Shown: positions 8,214 to 17,859, numbered from the stretch's first letter. The stretch is DNA of 64,000 nt from Myxococcales bacterium (GCA_016716835.1 JADJUW010000003.1:1-64000), one strand, 5' to 3'. The notes: a model not told the origin generated them from the sequence alone. Numbers and translations: made by a program.

Positions 8214-11003
8214 TTAGGCGCGGCGGCGGCGGAAGAACATGAGGCCGAGGGCGGCGAGCGCGAGCAGCAGCGGTGACGCGAAGCCTTGGTTGGCGGAGCA
8301 GCAGCCGTTTTCGCTCCCGGTTGGCTCAATGCAGTCGTCGCCGGTGCAGATGTCACCCGCTAAAACGCCCACGACGCAGAAGTCGTCGAGCGCCCATCCG
8401 GCGAGTTCGAGGCCCTCGTCCGATTTGAGATTTACGCCGACCTGCAGCGCAAAATTCGTCTCGCTGCCAAACGCGGCGGCGGCCACGTTGGCCGTGATGT
8501 CGATATCGTGAAAGCGCCATTCGTTATCGCTGTGGTTGCTCGAGCCCACGCCCTGCTTGTTGGTCCACACCGGGGTATTGCCGACCAAGACATTGGCGCT
8601 GTCAAACGTGCTGTCTTCGACGCCGAGCCAGCGCTGATATTGAATGCGGATTTTGGCATAGCGGGTGATGTCCATCGGAATGGTCGGTGCCAAGGCGGTG
8701 TACGTCGCGCTTGGCTGATACGGCATGCCCAGGCCCAGCGTGAAGATTTTGCTACCCGAGACGGCCGAGGTCGGCTCACCATTGGAGGCACCCGCCGACG
8801 GGGTCCCGACGCTCCACGAGTTGTTCGCGCCGGAGGCGGAGGTTGTCCAGCCTGGATCGACCTCGAAATCGGTGCAATAGACTTCTTCGACGGCGCCGAC
8901 GTAATACTCATAGTAAGGGTCGACTTGGTTGCGCGGCAGGCGAACGGTGTTGCCGTTGCTCAGCGTCATGCTGACCTGATAGCGAACCACGCTGCCAGGG
9001 TTTTGCGCCGGAATTTGTGCCGAGTAGTCGTTGCCACTTGCCGTCATGTCGAGCGTCGCGCCGCCGGCGCCTTCGCGCAGCTTCCACTCAAGCGTGGCTT
9101 TCGTTACGGTTGGCGCGGGGCAGTCTTCAATTTCGGCTGGCGTCGCCTGGACGGTAACCGTGGTGCCGTCGAATTGCGGCACGCCGATGTCCAGCAGCGA
9201 GCTAGCCGCTGCCAGGCCGTGCGAACCAAAGGCGCTGAGGAGCATGCAGTAGTTTGGCGTGCCATTGCCAATGTTGCCGTCATTGTCGTCGTAGGCGAGC
9301 GCCTCGGCAAACGTCGACGGCATATCCGACGCGTGCCGGATGATCGCGAGAAATACCTCGTCGGTATAGCGGATGCCCGCGCTCTCGCCCATGTCGGCGA
9401 TCGCCGCCTTGCGCAAGTCCCACAACGCACCCGCGATGATCAGGCCATTGTCGTGAATATTGCCTTCTTCGAGGTCCTCGGGCCACGAGCGTTCGGTGCC
9501 TGGTGGGTCCACGTGACGTAGCGCCGCCGCTGGGCTGCTGCTGAAAAACCCACGCCCCATGCCAGCGTCGCCGGTAATCGTCGCCGCATAATAGTCGGCC
9601 ACACCTTCACCAAGCGCGCCGTCCCATTCAAGTCCTGGGATCTGCTGCTGGCCGTGAAAGGAGTGGCCAAACTCGTGATACACGACGTCGGCGAGCCGCC
9701 CCGTGTTCTCGCAATCGTCATCTTTTTGTAAGAAGTGAATGTCGTCGCCCGTTGAGTAAGCGTTGCAGGATCCGTCCTCGTTTACGACGACCGGGATTTG
9801 TTGCTTGGTCCAATTTAGATTCGGGTCGAGCGCCAAGGCATAGCGCTTGGCGATGTTCACGTGCACAAACGCCGAGATCTGGGCGTCAACATACTCACTC
9901 GCTATGGAGGCCCATTCAAAAATGCCGCCCGACGCCAGCGCCTGGCTAAACGAGGCCAGCGATCCCACGGCGTTGTCAATATACGCGTAGCGGCTGGTTA
10001 GGCTCGGGGAAACCGTGGCGGCCGAGCTCCCGCTCCATGACACCACGCCATTGGCATCGGCTTGCACGTCGTTGCCATTGACCGTGTAGTCCGCAAACGG
10101 CACCGCATAGGTGGCGCGGTCGCTGCCCGGATAACGCTCAGGCGCGTTGTAGCGAACCGTGCCGGTGCCAAAACGCAGCAGTTGGCGACGCGCCACCGGC
10201 TTGCCACTTGCCGCATCGACATAGACGTCCCAACGGCCGCGCGGCGCGTGCGCGTCGACCGTGACCGTCGCAACCACTTGGTAGGTCACCGGGTGCCCGG
10301 CGCGGACGATTGGTAAGATAGCCGTTTGGCCGCGCACGGCGCTGGCGACGGTGCTGCCATAGACCTGCTCGATCCACAGGCTTGCCAAGGACGTCGCTGT
10401 CGCGTCGTCGACCGTGCGCAGGGGCGCGCGTACGCCAAATGCGCCGACATTAGGCAAGGCCTGCGAGCGCAACAAAAATAGGCGGTCGTTTTTAAACGAT
10501 ACGCTGAGCTGGCCGCCGAGCACGCGCAAGCCCGCCGCCGATTGCACGAAGGCGACGGTGCGAATGCCTTGCTGCTCAACATTGGCAACGAGCTGCAAAT
10601 CGCTCATGGCCGTGCCTGGTGCCAACAAATCGAGGTGCGTGGCAATAAAGCTGCGCGCGGCGGACTCGGCCGTCGCCGCCGAGGCGTTGGCCCCGCTGAC
10701 ATACATCGAGCCACCCCACAGGCGTGATGGGACGTCGGTCGCCGCATCAAAAATGCCGCGCCAATTCGCGTCCGTCGCCAGCAGCGCGGTGAACGCTCGC
10801 TTGTCGCGAGGCTCAGGCCGTACCATGCGAGGGCCACCGGCAACGCCGCCCTCGGCGAGATGGAGGCCATACTCGCGCGAGGCGTCGTGAGGGGCCGCGA
10901 TGGCCACGGTGACAATACTAGCGGCCAAGAGGCCGGACACAAACAGGGTGCTTATTGCTTTCACGCGGGCAATGTAATGGCGAACGACTGACTTGTCAGC
11001 CAT
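8214..11003 (-). CDS. Secreted M36/thermolysin-like zinc metalloprotease with MYXO-CTERM-like tail
   Basis: A 929-residue exported protease precursor. From the N-terminus: a signal-like segment (ISTLFVSGLLAASIVTVAIA); a propeptide resembling the fungalysin/thermolysin FTP domain; the zinc motif HEFGH within VVYHEFGHSFHGQQ; a downstream LGEGVADYYA segment that could supply the third zinc ligand (Glu); beta-rich C-terminal modules; and a tail of CC, about 18 hydrophobic residues and FRRRRA. That tail is the MYXO-CTERM type, a surface-sorting signal in Myxococcota (family knowledge). The ATG at 11003 is chosen because the longer frame starts only with TTG at 11027; a GTG at 10964 would also give a signal peptide. 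It converges with mraY. Likely extracellular protein digestion. Confidence 0.88.
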   Translation of the reverse strand: MADKSVVRHYIARVKAISTLFVSGLLAASIVTVAIAAPHDASREYGLHLAEGGVAGGPRMVRPEPRDKRAFTALLATDANWRGIFDAATDVPSRLWGGSMYVSGANASAATAESAARSFIATHLDLLAPGTAMSDLQLVANVEQQGIRTVAFVQSAAGLRVLGGQLSVSFKNDRLFLLRSQALPNVGAFGVRAPLRTVDDATATSLASLWIEQVYGSTVASAVRGQTAILPIVRAGHPVTYQVVATVTVDAHAPRGRWDVYVDAASGKPVARRQLLRFGTGTVRYNAPERYPGSDRATYAVPFADYTVNGNDVQADANGVVSWSGSSAATVSPSLTSRYAYIDNAVGSLASFSQALASGGIFEWASIASEYVDAQISAFVHVNIAKRYALALDPNLNWTKQQIPVVVNEDGSCNAYSTGDDIHFLQKDDDCENTGRLADVVYHEFGHSFHGQQQIPGLEWDGALGEGVADYYAATITGDAGMGRGFFSSSPAAALRHVDPPGTERSWPEDLEEGNIHDNGLIIAGALWDLRKAAIADMGESAGIRYTDEVFLAIIRHASDMPSTFAEALAYDDNDGNIGNGTPNYCMLLSAFGSHGLAAASSLLDIGVPQFDGTTVTVQATPAEIEDCPAPTVTKATLEWKLREGAGGATLDMTASGNDYSAQIPAQNPGSVVRYQVSMTLSNGNTVRLPRNQVDPYYEYYVGAVEEVYCTDFEVDPGWTTSASGANNSWSVGTPSAGASNGEPTSAVSGSKIFTLGLGMPYQPSATYTALAPTIPMDITRYAKIRIQYQRWLGVEDSTFDSANVLVGNTPVWTNKQGVGSSNHSDNEWRFHDIDITANVAAAAFGSETNFALQVGVNLKSDEGLELAGWALDDFCVVGVLAGDICTGDDCIEPTGSENGCCSANQGFASPLLLALAALGLMFFRRRRA

Positions 11004-11095
11004 AAATTTGTCGCGGGGCCGTGACAACGGCTGACGGCAGCCTAGACCGAGATCGCAGCGCGCGAAGCGTGTTCAACCGAAGGAAAAACAGCGAC

Positions 11096-12541
11096 TTACA
11101 AAAGCGCGCAATTTGCGAGAATTGTCTTGCGATGGTCCTGCAAGGTCGGCGTCAGCTTGGTCTCTAGGAACAAGTGGTCCGCCTCGGGGCATCGGTAGGG
11201 ATCCGAGGCGAGCTGCCAACATTCCGTTGTCGCGGCCTCGCCGCACGGCGCTAGCATGACTTCGGTTTGATTTGCCTCGCCGTAGTCGGTCACCACCGAT
11301 ACCTGACAATTAGGTTGCAGTCCCGGCGCCGTGGCATCTTGGTCTGCAAGCTCGCCGTCAATGCAAGGATTACCTATGTAGTCGATAATAATCCCGGCGA
11401 TCTGCATCAGGGCGGGCGTGAGATCGCTGGCGCAAATGCTCTGCTCGGTGGTGCCAAAACCCCGATAATGATTCACCAGCGCCTGCAGCCTTACCGCCGG
11501 CCTGGCGATGTATTGTTCGCCCTCCGCGCTGGCGTAGACATCGCCCGCACCTTGCTGCACGCACGACGGCGCCAACGTCACCGCGGTTAACTCCGCCGCC
11601 CACGCGCTGGGCGTATTAATGACGCGCACCTGCGACGGGTCGGTGTCGCCGGCGATCGTCGCGATGATCGTATTGCGTTTAGGTTTGATCGCCGCGAGCG
11701 CGCTGGTGACGTCGCTAAGCTCCATGGCGTAGGGATTGGCCGCGGCGATCTCGCAACCATGCCGCACCCCCGCGGTGCGTTCGTTGCTTGGCGCGTCGCC
11801 GTCGCAGGTCACGCCATATTCCCAGCAGCGAAACGACGCCAGGGGCCCAAGCGTGCCCGCGGCGCTCGTGGTGTTTTCAAACAAGGCGTTGCTGCCGACC
11901 GCGCCCGAGCAGTCGTCCTCGTCGGTGAGAAAGATGATCGCGAGATACGCGTTAGGCCGGATAAACCCTGGGTTGGTCGCGGGATTGACGGCGTCGATCA
12001 CCGATTGAAACGGTTGCTCAAAGCCGCAGCCGCCAGTGCCGAGGTTGGCGTACGCCGAAAATGCGTCCGCCAGGCTGGCGTACCCTTCGCTGGCCCAGCT
12101 CGTTACGCGCGTATCCGAGCCGTCGGGCAAGACATCGCTGATAAAGGGCGACTTGCCGGCCGGCGCGCGCAGCGTGCCGCCGCCACCACCGCAGCCCGCA
12201 AGTCCTAGCTGGCGGCCATCGGTCGAGACGACGCCCATATGCAGATTGGGCATCCCCCGGCCGATGTGGCTCAACACGTCGATGAACGCTGGAAAGTTCG
12301 CGATCAGGTTGGCCTGTTCGCCAGCCATCGAATTTGAGTTGTCGATCACCCATAGAAGGTCGAGCTCGTTGTTGGGATCGACCGGCCACCGCTTGACCGC
12401 CACCTTGGCCCCCGCGATGGGCGCATCGGCCACGTGGCGCTCCTGGCACGCAACCATCGCGGCGAGCGCCCCCGCCGCGATGGCTACGGCACTCGTGGTT
12501 CGCAAATCATAATCTTCCCTCGCCCTTATGTTCTGTTGCAT
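11096..12541 (-). CDS. Lipoprotein with von Willebrand factor A (vWA) domain, copy 1
   Basis: A 481-residue predicted lipoprotein. It has an N-terminal hydrophobic segment and lipobox AAMVAC with Cys32, then a vWA domain with the MIDAS start DNSNS (residues 67-71). An FLTDEDDCSG segment and many Cys residues follow, suggesting a disulfide-stabilised envelope protein. The start is ATG 12541, supported by a strong GGAGG at 8 bases upstream. The upstream gene (12697-14136) is a full-length paralogue with the same length and motif order. vWA domains bind metal and mediate adhesion or complex assembly; the partner is unknown. No enzymatic motif was seen. Confidence 0.82.
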   Translation of the reverse strand: MQQNIRAREDYDLRTTSAVAIAAGALAAMVACQERHVADAPIAGAKVAVKRWPVDPNNELDLLWVIDNSNSMAGEQANLIANFPAFIDVLSHIGRGMPNLHMGVVSTDGRQLGLAGCGGGGGTLRAPAGKSPFISDVLPDGSDTRVTSWASEGYASLADAFSAYANLGTGGCGFEQPFQSVIDAVNPATNPGFIRPNAYLAIIFLTDEDDCSGAVGSNALFENTTSAAGTLGPLASFRCWEYGVTCDGDAPSNERTAGVRHGCEIAAANPYAMELSDVTSALAAIKPKRNTIIATIAGDTDPSQVRVINTPSAWAAELTAVTLAPSCVQQGAGDVYASAEGEQYIARPAVRLQALVNHYRGFGTTEQSICASDLTPALMQIAGIIIDYIGNPCIDGELADQDATAPGLQPNCQVSVVTDYGEANQTEVMLAPCGEAATTECWQLASDPYRCPEADHLFLETKLTPTLQDHRKTILANCALL

Positions 12542-12613
12542 TCGCTTGCCTCCTTGGCCGCGGGACAATGCCCCGAGGCAAAGCGAGTTCGCGAAGGAAC
12601 GTGCTAACAGTCA

Positions 12614-12680
12614 CTGTCACGCCCTGACAGCGGCTAACAGCCAAAAATTTCCGCGAAGACCAGGGCGCGGACTAGCGCCC
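12614..12680. other. Cluster of inverted repeats between the two vWA genes
   Basis: Two perfect 6-bp hairpins occur in the 155-base gap: ctgtca/tgacag (12614-12619 and 12625-12630) and gggcgc/gcgccc (12663-12668 and 12675-12680). The second lies just after the upstream vWA stop and could end its transcript, but the T-rich stretch is about 13 bases away. The first could be an operator for copy 1. Function is inferred only. Confidence 0.35.
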
Positions 12681-12696
12681 ACATTGACTTGCGTGG

Positions 12697-14136
12697 CTAT
12701 TGCAGCGCGCAGCCGGCAACAAACGTCTTGGTATTGTCGGTTGCGGTTTCGTCGCGCTCGATGATCAAGATCAGGTTGTGGTCGGTGTCGCTGCATTTTG
12801 CGGGGTCGGCCTCAAGCTTCCAACAGTTGTTGGTAACGCTCGCCGAGCATTGCGGGAGAATTTCTTCCGATTGATCCGCCTCGCCGTAGTTGGTGACCAC
12901 CGAGACTTGGCAGTCTGGCTGCAGGCCAGCGGTGTTGACGTCGGCGTCCTTGAGATTTCCTTGGATGCAGGGATTCCCGACCACCTCTTTGAGCAAGTTG
13001 GCGATTTGCGTTAGCGCCGGGGTTAAGTCACCCGCGCAAATGCTTTGCGACGAGCTGCGGTTTGGATAGTTGTCGAGCAAGGCCTTGAGGCGCACCGCGG
13101 GGCGCGCAATCGTGCTTTCGCCTTCGGGGGTTCAGAGTGGATCCGGCGCGCCTGGCTGGACGCAAGACGGCGCCAACGTGACAGGGGACTTTTCCGCGGT
13201 CCACGCCGTAGGTTTTTGGATGACGCTGACGTTGTCGACGTCGGTATCGCCTTGAATCGACGCGACGATGAGCTGGCTCTTGCGCTTCACCGTCTCGAGG
13301 GCGTCGACGATGGTGCCGAGCTTCATCGTGTACGGGCTGTCGTTGTCGATTTGGCAGTCGCGACGAACGCCCGCGAGGCGTTCATTGCTTGGCGCGTCGC
13401 CATCGCATTGCACGCCGTATTCCCAGCAGCGAAATGAGGACAGCTGCCCGAGTTCGCCGGTGGAGTTGCCGTAGTTGACATACAGGCCGTTGTTGCCAAT
13501 TTCGCCCGAGCAGTCGTCTTCGTCGGTTAGGAAAATCACGGCCAAGAAGGCATCGTCGCGAATAAAGCCTGGGTTGGAATTTGGCCCGATGGCATCGATG
13601 ACAGACTGAAAATGCTGCTCGAAACCGCAACCGGTGGTGCCGATGGCGGCATAATCTGAAAACGCCTCGGCTAGGCTGCCGTAGCCTTCGCCCGACCAGC
13701 TGTTGGTACGGGTCTGCGAATTCTCAGGCAAGATGTCGGAGATGTACGATGACTTGCCCGCGGGCGCGATGAGCGTGCCGCCGCCGCCGCCGCAACCGCT
13801 AAGGCCGATGTTGCGACCATTGGTCGAAACGACGCCCATATGAACATTGGGCAGGCCGCCTTCGATCGATTCGAGGACCGAAATGAAGGCAGGAAAATTG
13901 GCGATCAGCGCGGCTTGCTCGCCATCCATCGATTTGGAGTTGTCGACGACCCACAAGATGTCGATGTTGCGATTGAGCTCGACCGGAATGCGCTTGACTT
14001 CGACCTTATCTTGGACCGGTGGGACCTCGGCGATGTCGCGATTGGGGCAGCCCATAAGGGCGCCGGTCAGCGTAACGGCGAGGCCGGCGCCAAGCGTAAG
14101 CGCGGGACGATTTGTGCGGCAGGGGCGTGACTTCAT
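12697..14136 (-). CDS. Lipoprotein with vWA domain, copy 2, interrupted by an in-frame TGA
   Basis: Paralogue of the adjacent downstream gene. It has a lipobox ALMGC with Cys30, MIDAS motif DNSKS (65-69), FLTDEDDCSG and the same Cys pattern. The ATG at 14136 has an AAGGAG site 7 bases upstream. Reading stops at a TGA (13132-13134) after SCVQPGAPDPL. The same frame then continues without a shift into EGESTIARPAVRLKAL and the expected C-terminus, ending at 12697. Alignment with copy 1 across the stop needs no gap (19 residues each). This is therefore a substitution, not an indel, and the total would be 479 codons. Either a recent nonsense mutation, a sequencing error, or readthrough; nothing supports selenocysteine in this family. 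Confidence 0.8.
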
Positions 14137-14579
14137 GACCAATCTCCTTGGGGCGAGCACTATGCGACGAAACGATACTCTACAGCAACTCCTGTGACGC
14201 GGGGCGTGCGGAATCGCATAGAACGATCAGGCGAGGGGGCTTCGTGCCAAAATCGCACGCATTTCGTAGAGCTTTAAGGTCGAATTAAAATATCGCAATA
14301 CTTATGTAAGTGCCCGTAAAAACAAAGAAAGTAGTGGGTAATTCGTGCATTGCAAATGGGCGTGTTACCATTTTTTGGTGGACAAACTGGGACGTCTACA
14401 GCTGCGCCGAGTCGCAGATGTATTTTCATCGCAATCGCCGATTCTCTGGAGAATTTGGCCGTTGCGGGCGAAATGGCGTGCGCCGGCTAAGATTGAGTTT
14501 TGCCAAGAAGTTGCGCCTACTGCAACGCCGACCCTACCATGTAGGCAAAGGTAACCAAGAGTAGGTCAACGGGGGAATC
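14137..14579. other. 443-base intergenic region between divergent vWA copy 2 and pilM
   Basis: No convincing gene: small frames here (for example 14310-14564) lack homology and a ribosome binding site. The stretch 14270-14345 is distinctly A+T-richer than its surroundings and probably holds promoters for the divergent genes, but no clear -35/-10 or sigma-54 (GG-N10-GC) element could be assigned. A 14-base palindrome lies at 14441-14454. Confidence 0.6.
14441..14454. promoter_or_regulatory. Palindrome ATTCTC-TG-GAGAAT upstream of pilM
   Basis: Two perfect 6-base half-sites separated by 2 bases, about 126 bases before the pilM ATG. The spacing is too tight for an RNA hairpin, so a dimeric repressor or activator site is the more natural reading (inference). 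Confidence 0.3.
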
Positions 14580-15626
14580 ATGGCCAAGAACTGTATCGGA
14601 CTCGACATAGGCTCAAACAGCGTTAAAGCGGTGCAAGTCAAGAAGACTCGCAGCGGGTATGCGCTGCAGGCATTTGGCATGCAACCGCTGCTGCCGCAGA
14701 CCATCGTCGACGGCACGATCATGGATCAAGGCGCTGTTATCGACGCCATCCGCGCGCTGTGGGATCGGCTCAAGCTGCGGCAAAAAGAGGTCGCCATCGC
14801 CATCGCCGGCCACTCGGTCATCATCAAGAAGATCGCGGTGCCCGCGATGCGCGTCGACGACATCGACGAGCAAATCAAGTTCGAGGCCGAGCACCATATC
14901 CCATTCTCCAAGGACGACGTCGAGATTGACTACCATCTCATCAATCCACTCAATTCCAGCGGCCAGACCGAGCTGCTGCTCGTGGCTGCCAAAAAAGAAG
15001 TCGTGGCCGACTATGCGCAGGTGGTGCGCGACGCCGGGCTGATTCCGCTCGTCGTTGACGTCGCGGCCTTCGCCAGCCAGAACGCCTTTGAGGCTAACTA
15101 CCAGCTCGATCCGCGCGAGACCATCGTGCTCATCAATGTCGGCGCCTCGATCTCGAACATCAACATCGTCCGCGCTGGCACCAGCTTGTTTACGCGCGAC
15201 GTGACCATTGGCGGCAATGCCTTTACCGAAGAAATCCAGAAGCAACTCGGCGTCAGCGTCGACGAAGCTGAGGCCTATAAGGTGGGCGCCTATGCCGAGG
15301 GCAGCGCCTCGCCTGGCGACATCGAGCGCGTGCTCGAGAGCGTCGCCGAAGTCATGGCGGGTGAGTTTCAGCGCTCGCTCGATTTTTTCTTGGCGACGGC
15401 TTCTGACGCCAACGTAACCCGCATCTGCCTGGGCGGCGGCTCGGTCAAGGTCGCATCATTGATGCGCGCCATCGAGAAGCGTTCGCGGCTCACCGTCGAG
15501 CTCATCGACCCGTGGAAACGCGTCGAAATCGATTCATCGCTTGACCGCAACTACCTGCAGGCTCACGGCCCCGAGGCCTTGATTGGCCTTGGCCTCGCGA
15601 TGCGTGCGCCCAACGATAAGTACTAG
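14580..15626 (+). CDS. pilM: Type IV pilus assembly ATPase-like protein PilM
   Basis: Actin-like cytoplasmic protein (348 residues) that binds ATP and the N-terminus of PilN, connecting the pilus alignment complex to the cytoplasm. The actin-fold phosphate loop GLDIGSNSVKAVQ is at the N-terminus. EIQKQLGVSVDEAEAYK and CLGGGSVKVASL are typical PilM segments. The start has a GGGGGA ribosome binding site. First gene of a pilMNOPQ operon in the canonical order. Confidence 0.95.
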   Translation: MAKNCIGLDIGSNSVKAVQVKKTRSGYALQAFGMQPLLPQTIVDGTIMDQGAVIDAIRALWDRLKLRQKEVAIAIAGHSVIIKKIAVPAMRVDDIDEQIKFEAEHHIPFSKDDVEIDYHLINPLNSSGQTELLLVAAKKEVVADYAQVVRDAGLIPLVVDVAAFASQNAFEANYQLDPRETIVLINVGASISNINIVRAGTSLFTRDVTIGGNAFTEEIQKQLGVSVDEAEAYKVGAYAEGSASPGDIERVLESVAEVMAGEFQRSLDFFLATASDANVTRICLGGGSVKVASLMRAIEKRSRLTVELIDPWKRVEIDSSLDRNYLQAHGPEALIGLGLAMRAPNDKY

Positions 15627-15636
15627 GAGGACCACC

Positions 15637-16278
15637 ATGATTCGCATTAACCTCCTCTCACAAAAACGCGTTCGCAAGCCCGCCAGCGGCGGGCAGAAGC
15701 AGATCGTCATCGGCTTTGCCGCGCTGGTTGGCGTCCTCGTTGTCGCGTACGCGATTTCGTACCGCCCGGCGCAGAGCGACCTTGCGACGCTTGAAGAAAA
15801 CAAGGGCAAGCTCGAGGCCGACAACGGCCAGAAGCGCGGCCGGCTGGCCAATTTTCAGCAAGAAAAAGACGCCGTCGCTGAGATCGAAAAGCGCGCCGCT
15901 TCGATCGAGCTGCTCGCGAATGCGCGCTCAGCGCCGGCAAACTTTATGCACGAACTAAGCGAGATTCTCACGCCGGGCCGCCAGCCGACCATGGACAAGC
16001 GCACGGCGAAGCTGGTGTCAGAGGGCGATCCGAATCGCTCATTTTCGCTGGACTGGGATCCCAAGCACGTGTGGATCGAATCGTTTGAAGAGACCAAGGG
16101 CAAGTTCAAGCTCAATGGCTTTGCGCAATCCAAGCCTGACGTAACGCAGTTCGAGAAGCGCCTGCAGGCGTCGCTCTACTTCTATGACGTCGAGCGCGAG
16201 AATGACGAGCGCGTCTCCGCTGGCGCCACGGGCATCTCGTATTACAAGTTCTCGCTGATCGGAAAGGTGGTGTACTAA
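15637..16278 (+). CDS. pilN: Type IV pilus inner-membrane protein PilN
   Basis: A 213-residue bitopic protein. Its N-terminus MIRINLLSQKR matches the conserved INLLP-type motif that docks into PilM. A transmembrane helix follows at about residues 22-42, then a coiled coil (about 48-85) and a periplasmic ferredoxin-like domain that pairs with PilO. The ATG at 15637 has an AGGAGG ribosome binding site just after the pilM stop. The stop overlaps the pilO start (TAATG). Confidence 0.92.
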   Translation: MIRINLLSQKRVRKPASGGQKQIVIGFAALVGVLVVAYAISYRPAQSDLATLEENKGKLEADNGQKRGRLANFQQEKDAVAEIEKRAASIELLANARSAPANFMHELSEILTPGRQPTMDKRTAKLVSEGDPNRSFSLDWDPKHVWIESFEETKGKFKLNGFAQSKPDVTQFEKRLQASLYFYDVERENDERVSAGATGISYYKFSLIGKVVY

Positions 16279-17087
16279 TGGCCTCGTTAAATGCCGCCAT
16301 CAATGAGTTTGCCCGCCGCCCGCCGCAATTCAAGGTGGCCGTTTTCGGCGGCCTCGCGGTGGTGCTCGGGCTGCTGTACTGGCAATTCTTGCTGTCACCG
16401 ATCAACGTCAAGCGCGACGAAACGCGCAGCGCCATCTCATCGCTGGAAGGCGAGCGCGACAAGCTGACCGCGCAGGAAAAAGAATATCGCGAGCTGCTCG
16501 ACAAGCGCGAACGGCTTGAGCGCGTCACCAAAACCATCGAGCGCGTGCTGCCGACCGACGCCGAATTGCCGGCGTTTTTTGAGATGCTCGACCGCCGCTT
16601 TAGCGAGGCCGGCGTCGAGGCACGCAAGGTGACCCGCAAGCCCGAGGTGGCCGTCGACAGCTTTATCAAGGTGCCGGTGGAAATCGAAATCACGGGTACG
16701 TACCTGCAAATCAAGCGCTTCTTTGCGTCGCTGGTCGCGGGCAAGCCGGTTGGCGACGAGGGGGCCGACGCCACCGAGGCTGCGCTCGAACAAGATCGCA
16801 TAATTACGGTAGAGGACTTCTCGCTCAGGCGGGCGACCAGTGACAAGCGCGCCGATGGTGCGGAGCTCTTGGTGGCTAAGTTTACGGCGGCGACGTTTCG
16901 GCAGGAGGGTCGCATTGCGCCGGCCACCGCCGCGCCAGCGGCAGCCGGTGGTGCCAAGCCCTCGCCGACGCCGGCCACTAACCCGGTGAGCAAGGCCAAG
17001 GCGGATACGACCAAGGCCATGGGCAAATCTGAGACGCGCGCCGCGGGGACACCCGCCGCAGGTGGCTCGGGAAAGGCAGGTAACTAG
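16278..17087 (+). CDS. pilO: Type IV pilus inner-membrane protein PilO
   Basis: A 269-residue protein with one transmembrane segment (about residues 19-37), a coiled coil and a periplasmic domain with the LPTDAELPAFFEMLDRRFSE and LQIKRFFASL pattern of PilO. It forms heterodimers with PilN to align the pilus motor with the secretin. The last ~60 residues are an Ala/Pro/Gly/Lys-rich low-complexity tail not usual in the family. Confidence 0.92.
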   Translation: MASLNAAINEFARRPPQFKVAVFGGLAVVLGLLYWQFLLSPINVKRDETRSAISSLEGERDKLTAQEKEYRELLDKRERLERVTKTIERVLPTDAELPAFFEMLDRRFSEAGVEARKVTRKPEVAVDSFIKVPVEIEITGTYLQIKRFFASLVAGKPVGDEGADATEAALEQDRIITVEDFSLRRATSDKRADGAELLVAKFTAATFRQEGRIAPATAAPAAAGGAKPSPTPATNPVSKAKADTTKAMGKSETRAAGTPAAGGSGKAGN

Positions 17088-17089
17088 CC

Positions 17090-17773
17090 GTGAAACCTAA
17101 CGACAACACCTTGCGAAATGGGCGGCGGAGCGGGCCATTGGCGCTGCTTTGCGCCTTTTCGCTCAGCGCCTGTGGCGATGATGAGGGCGGCTCGGCGCCA
17201 CCACCACCGGCAGCCGTGGGACGCGGCGGGACCGCCGCCAAGCCTGCGGCCGCTGCTACCAAGAGTGGCGAATCGCTCGATACGTACCGAAAAATCGAGA
17301 TGCTGGTCGATGGCGACGAGGCAAAAACGATTCGCCATCAATTCAAGGAGCGCGATTTCAGCAGCGATCCAAACCTGGAAAACCGCGATCCGTACCGCTC
17401 GTTCGTGGGTGGTGGCATCGGCGAAGGCGCCGGCAGCCAAGCCCAGCTGCGCGACACCGAGCAGTGCCGCAAGGACCGCCAAATCGCGACGAATTTTGGC
17501 GTGCGCGATCTGCGCTTGTCGGCAATCTTGGCAGCGGGCACGCAGCGCCATGCGATGTTTCAAGATTCTACCGACTACGGCCACTTCGTTATGCGCGGCG
17601 ACTGCGTCGGCAAGGAAAAGGCGCGCGTCGTCGAGGTAGGCGCCGGCTTTGTCCGCTTTGAGTTTCTTCCCGAGGTGGCGCCCGGTCAGCCTCCGCGCGC
17701 GTCGGAAACCTTTGACGTCCAGCTCTTTCCGGACGAGGTCCAGACCAATGTCACCGAAGGCGGTGGCCTATGA
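17090..17773 (+). CDS. pilP: Type IV pilus lipoprotein PilP
   Basis: A 227-residue inner-membrane lipoprotein linking PilNO to the secretin. Lipobox LSAC at Cys28, then an Ala/Pro linker, a long middle region and a compact C-terminal beta domain. The central region with several charged repeats is longer than in gammaproteobacterial PilP, so the call leans on position and lipobox. GTG start at 17090 right after the pilO stop. Its stop overlaps the first possible pilQ ATG. Confidence 0.85.
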   Translation: MKPNDNTLRNGRRSGPLALLCAFSLSACGDDEGGSAPPPPAAVGRGGTAAKPAAAATKSGESLDTYRKIEMLVDGDEAKTIRHQFKERDFSSDPNLENRDPYRSFVGGGIGEGAGSQAQLRDTEQCRKDRQIATNFGVRDLRLSAILAAGTQRHAMFQDSTDYGHFVMRGDCVGKEKARVVEVGAGFVRFEFLPEVAPGQPPRASETFDVQLFPDEVQTNVTEGGGL

Positions 17774-17859
17774 CGGCAAAAAGTTTGTCCGCTTCGCGTG
17801 GTCACGCGACAATATTTTCAAACAACACGATGCAGGCCGCAGAGATAACAGGAGTTGGT

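Noticed and set aside
8508..9521. Long open frame (337 codons) on the plus strand
   Set aside because: Fully antisense to the M36 protease, which has catalytic motifs; the antisense product is Arg/Ala/Val-rich without homology.
13132..13134. Selenocysteine codon in vWA copy 2
   Set aside because: The aligned residue in copy 1 is not Cys, no SECIS-like hairpin was evident just after the TGA, and the family has no selenoprotein history known to me.
14310..14564. 84-codon frame upstream of pilM
   Set aside because: No ribosome binding site, unusual composition, overlaps the probable promoter region.
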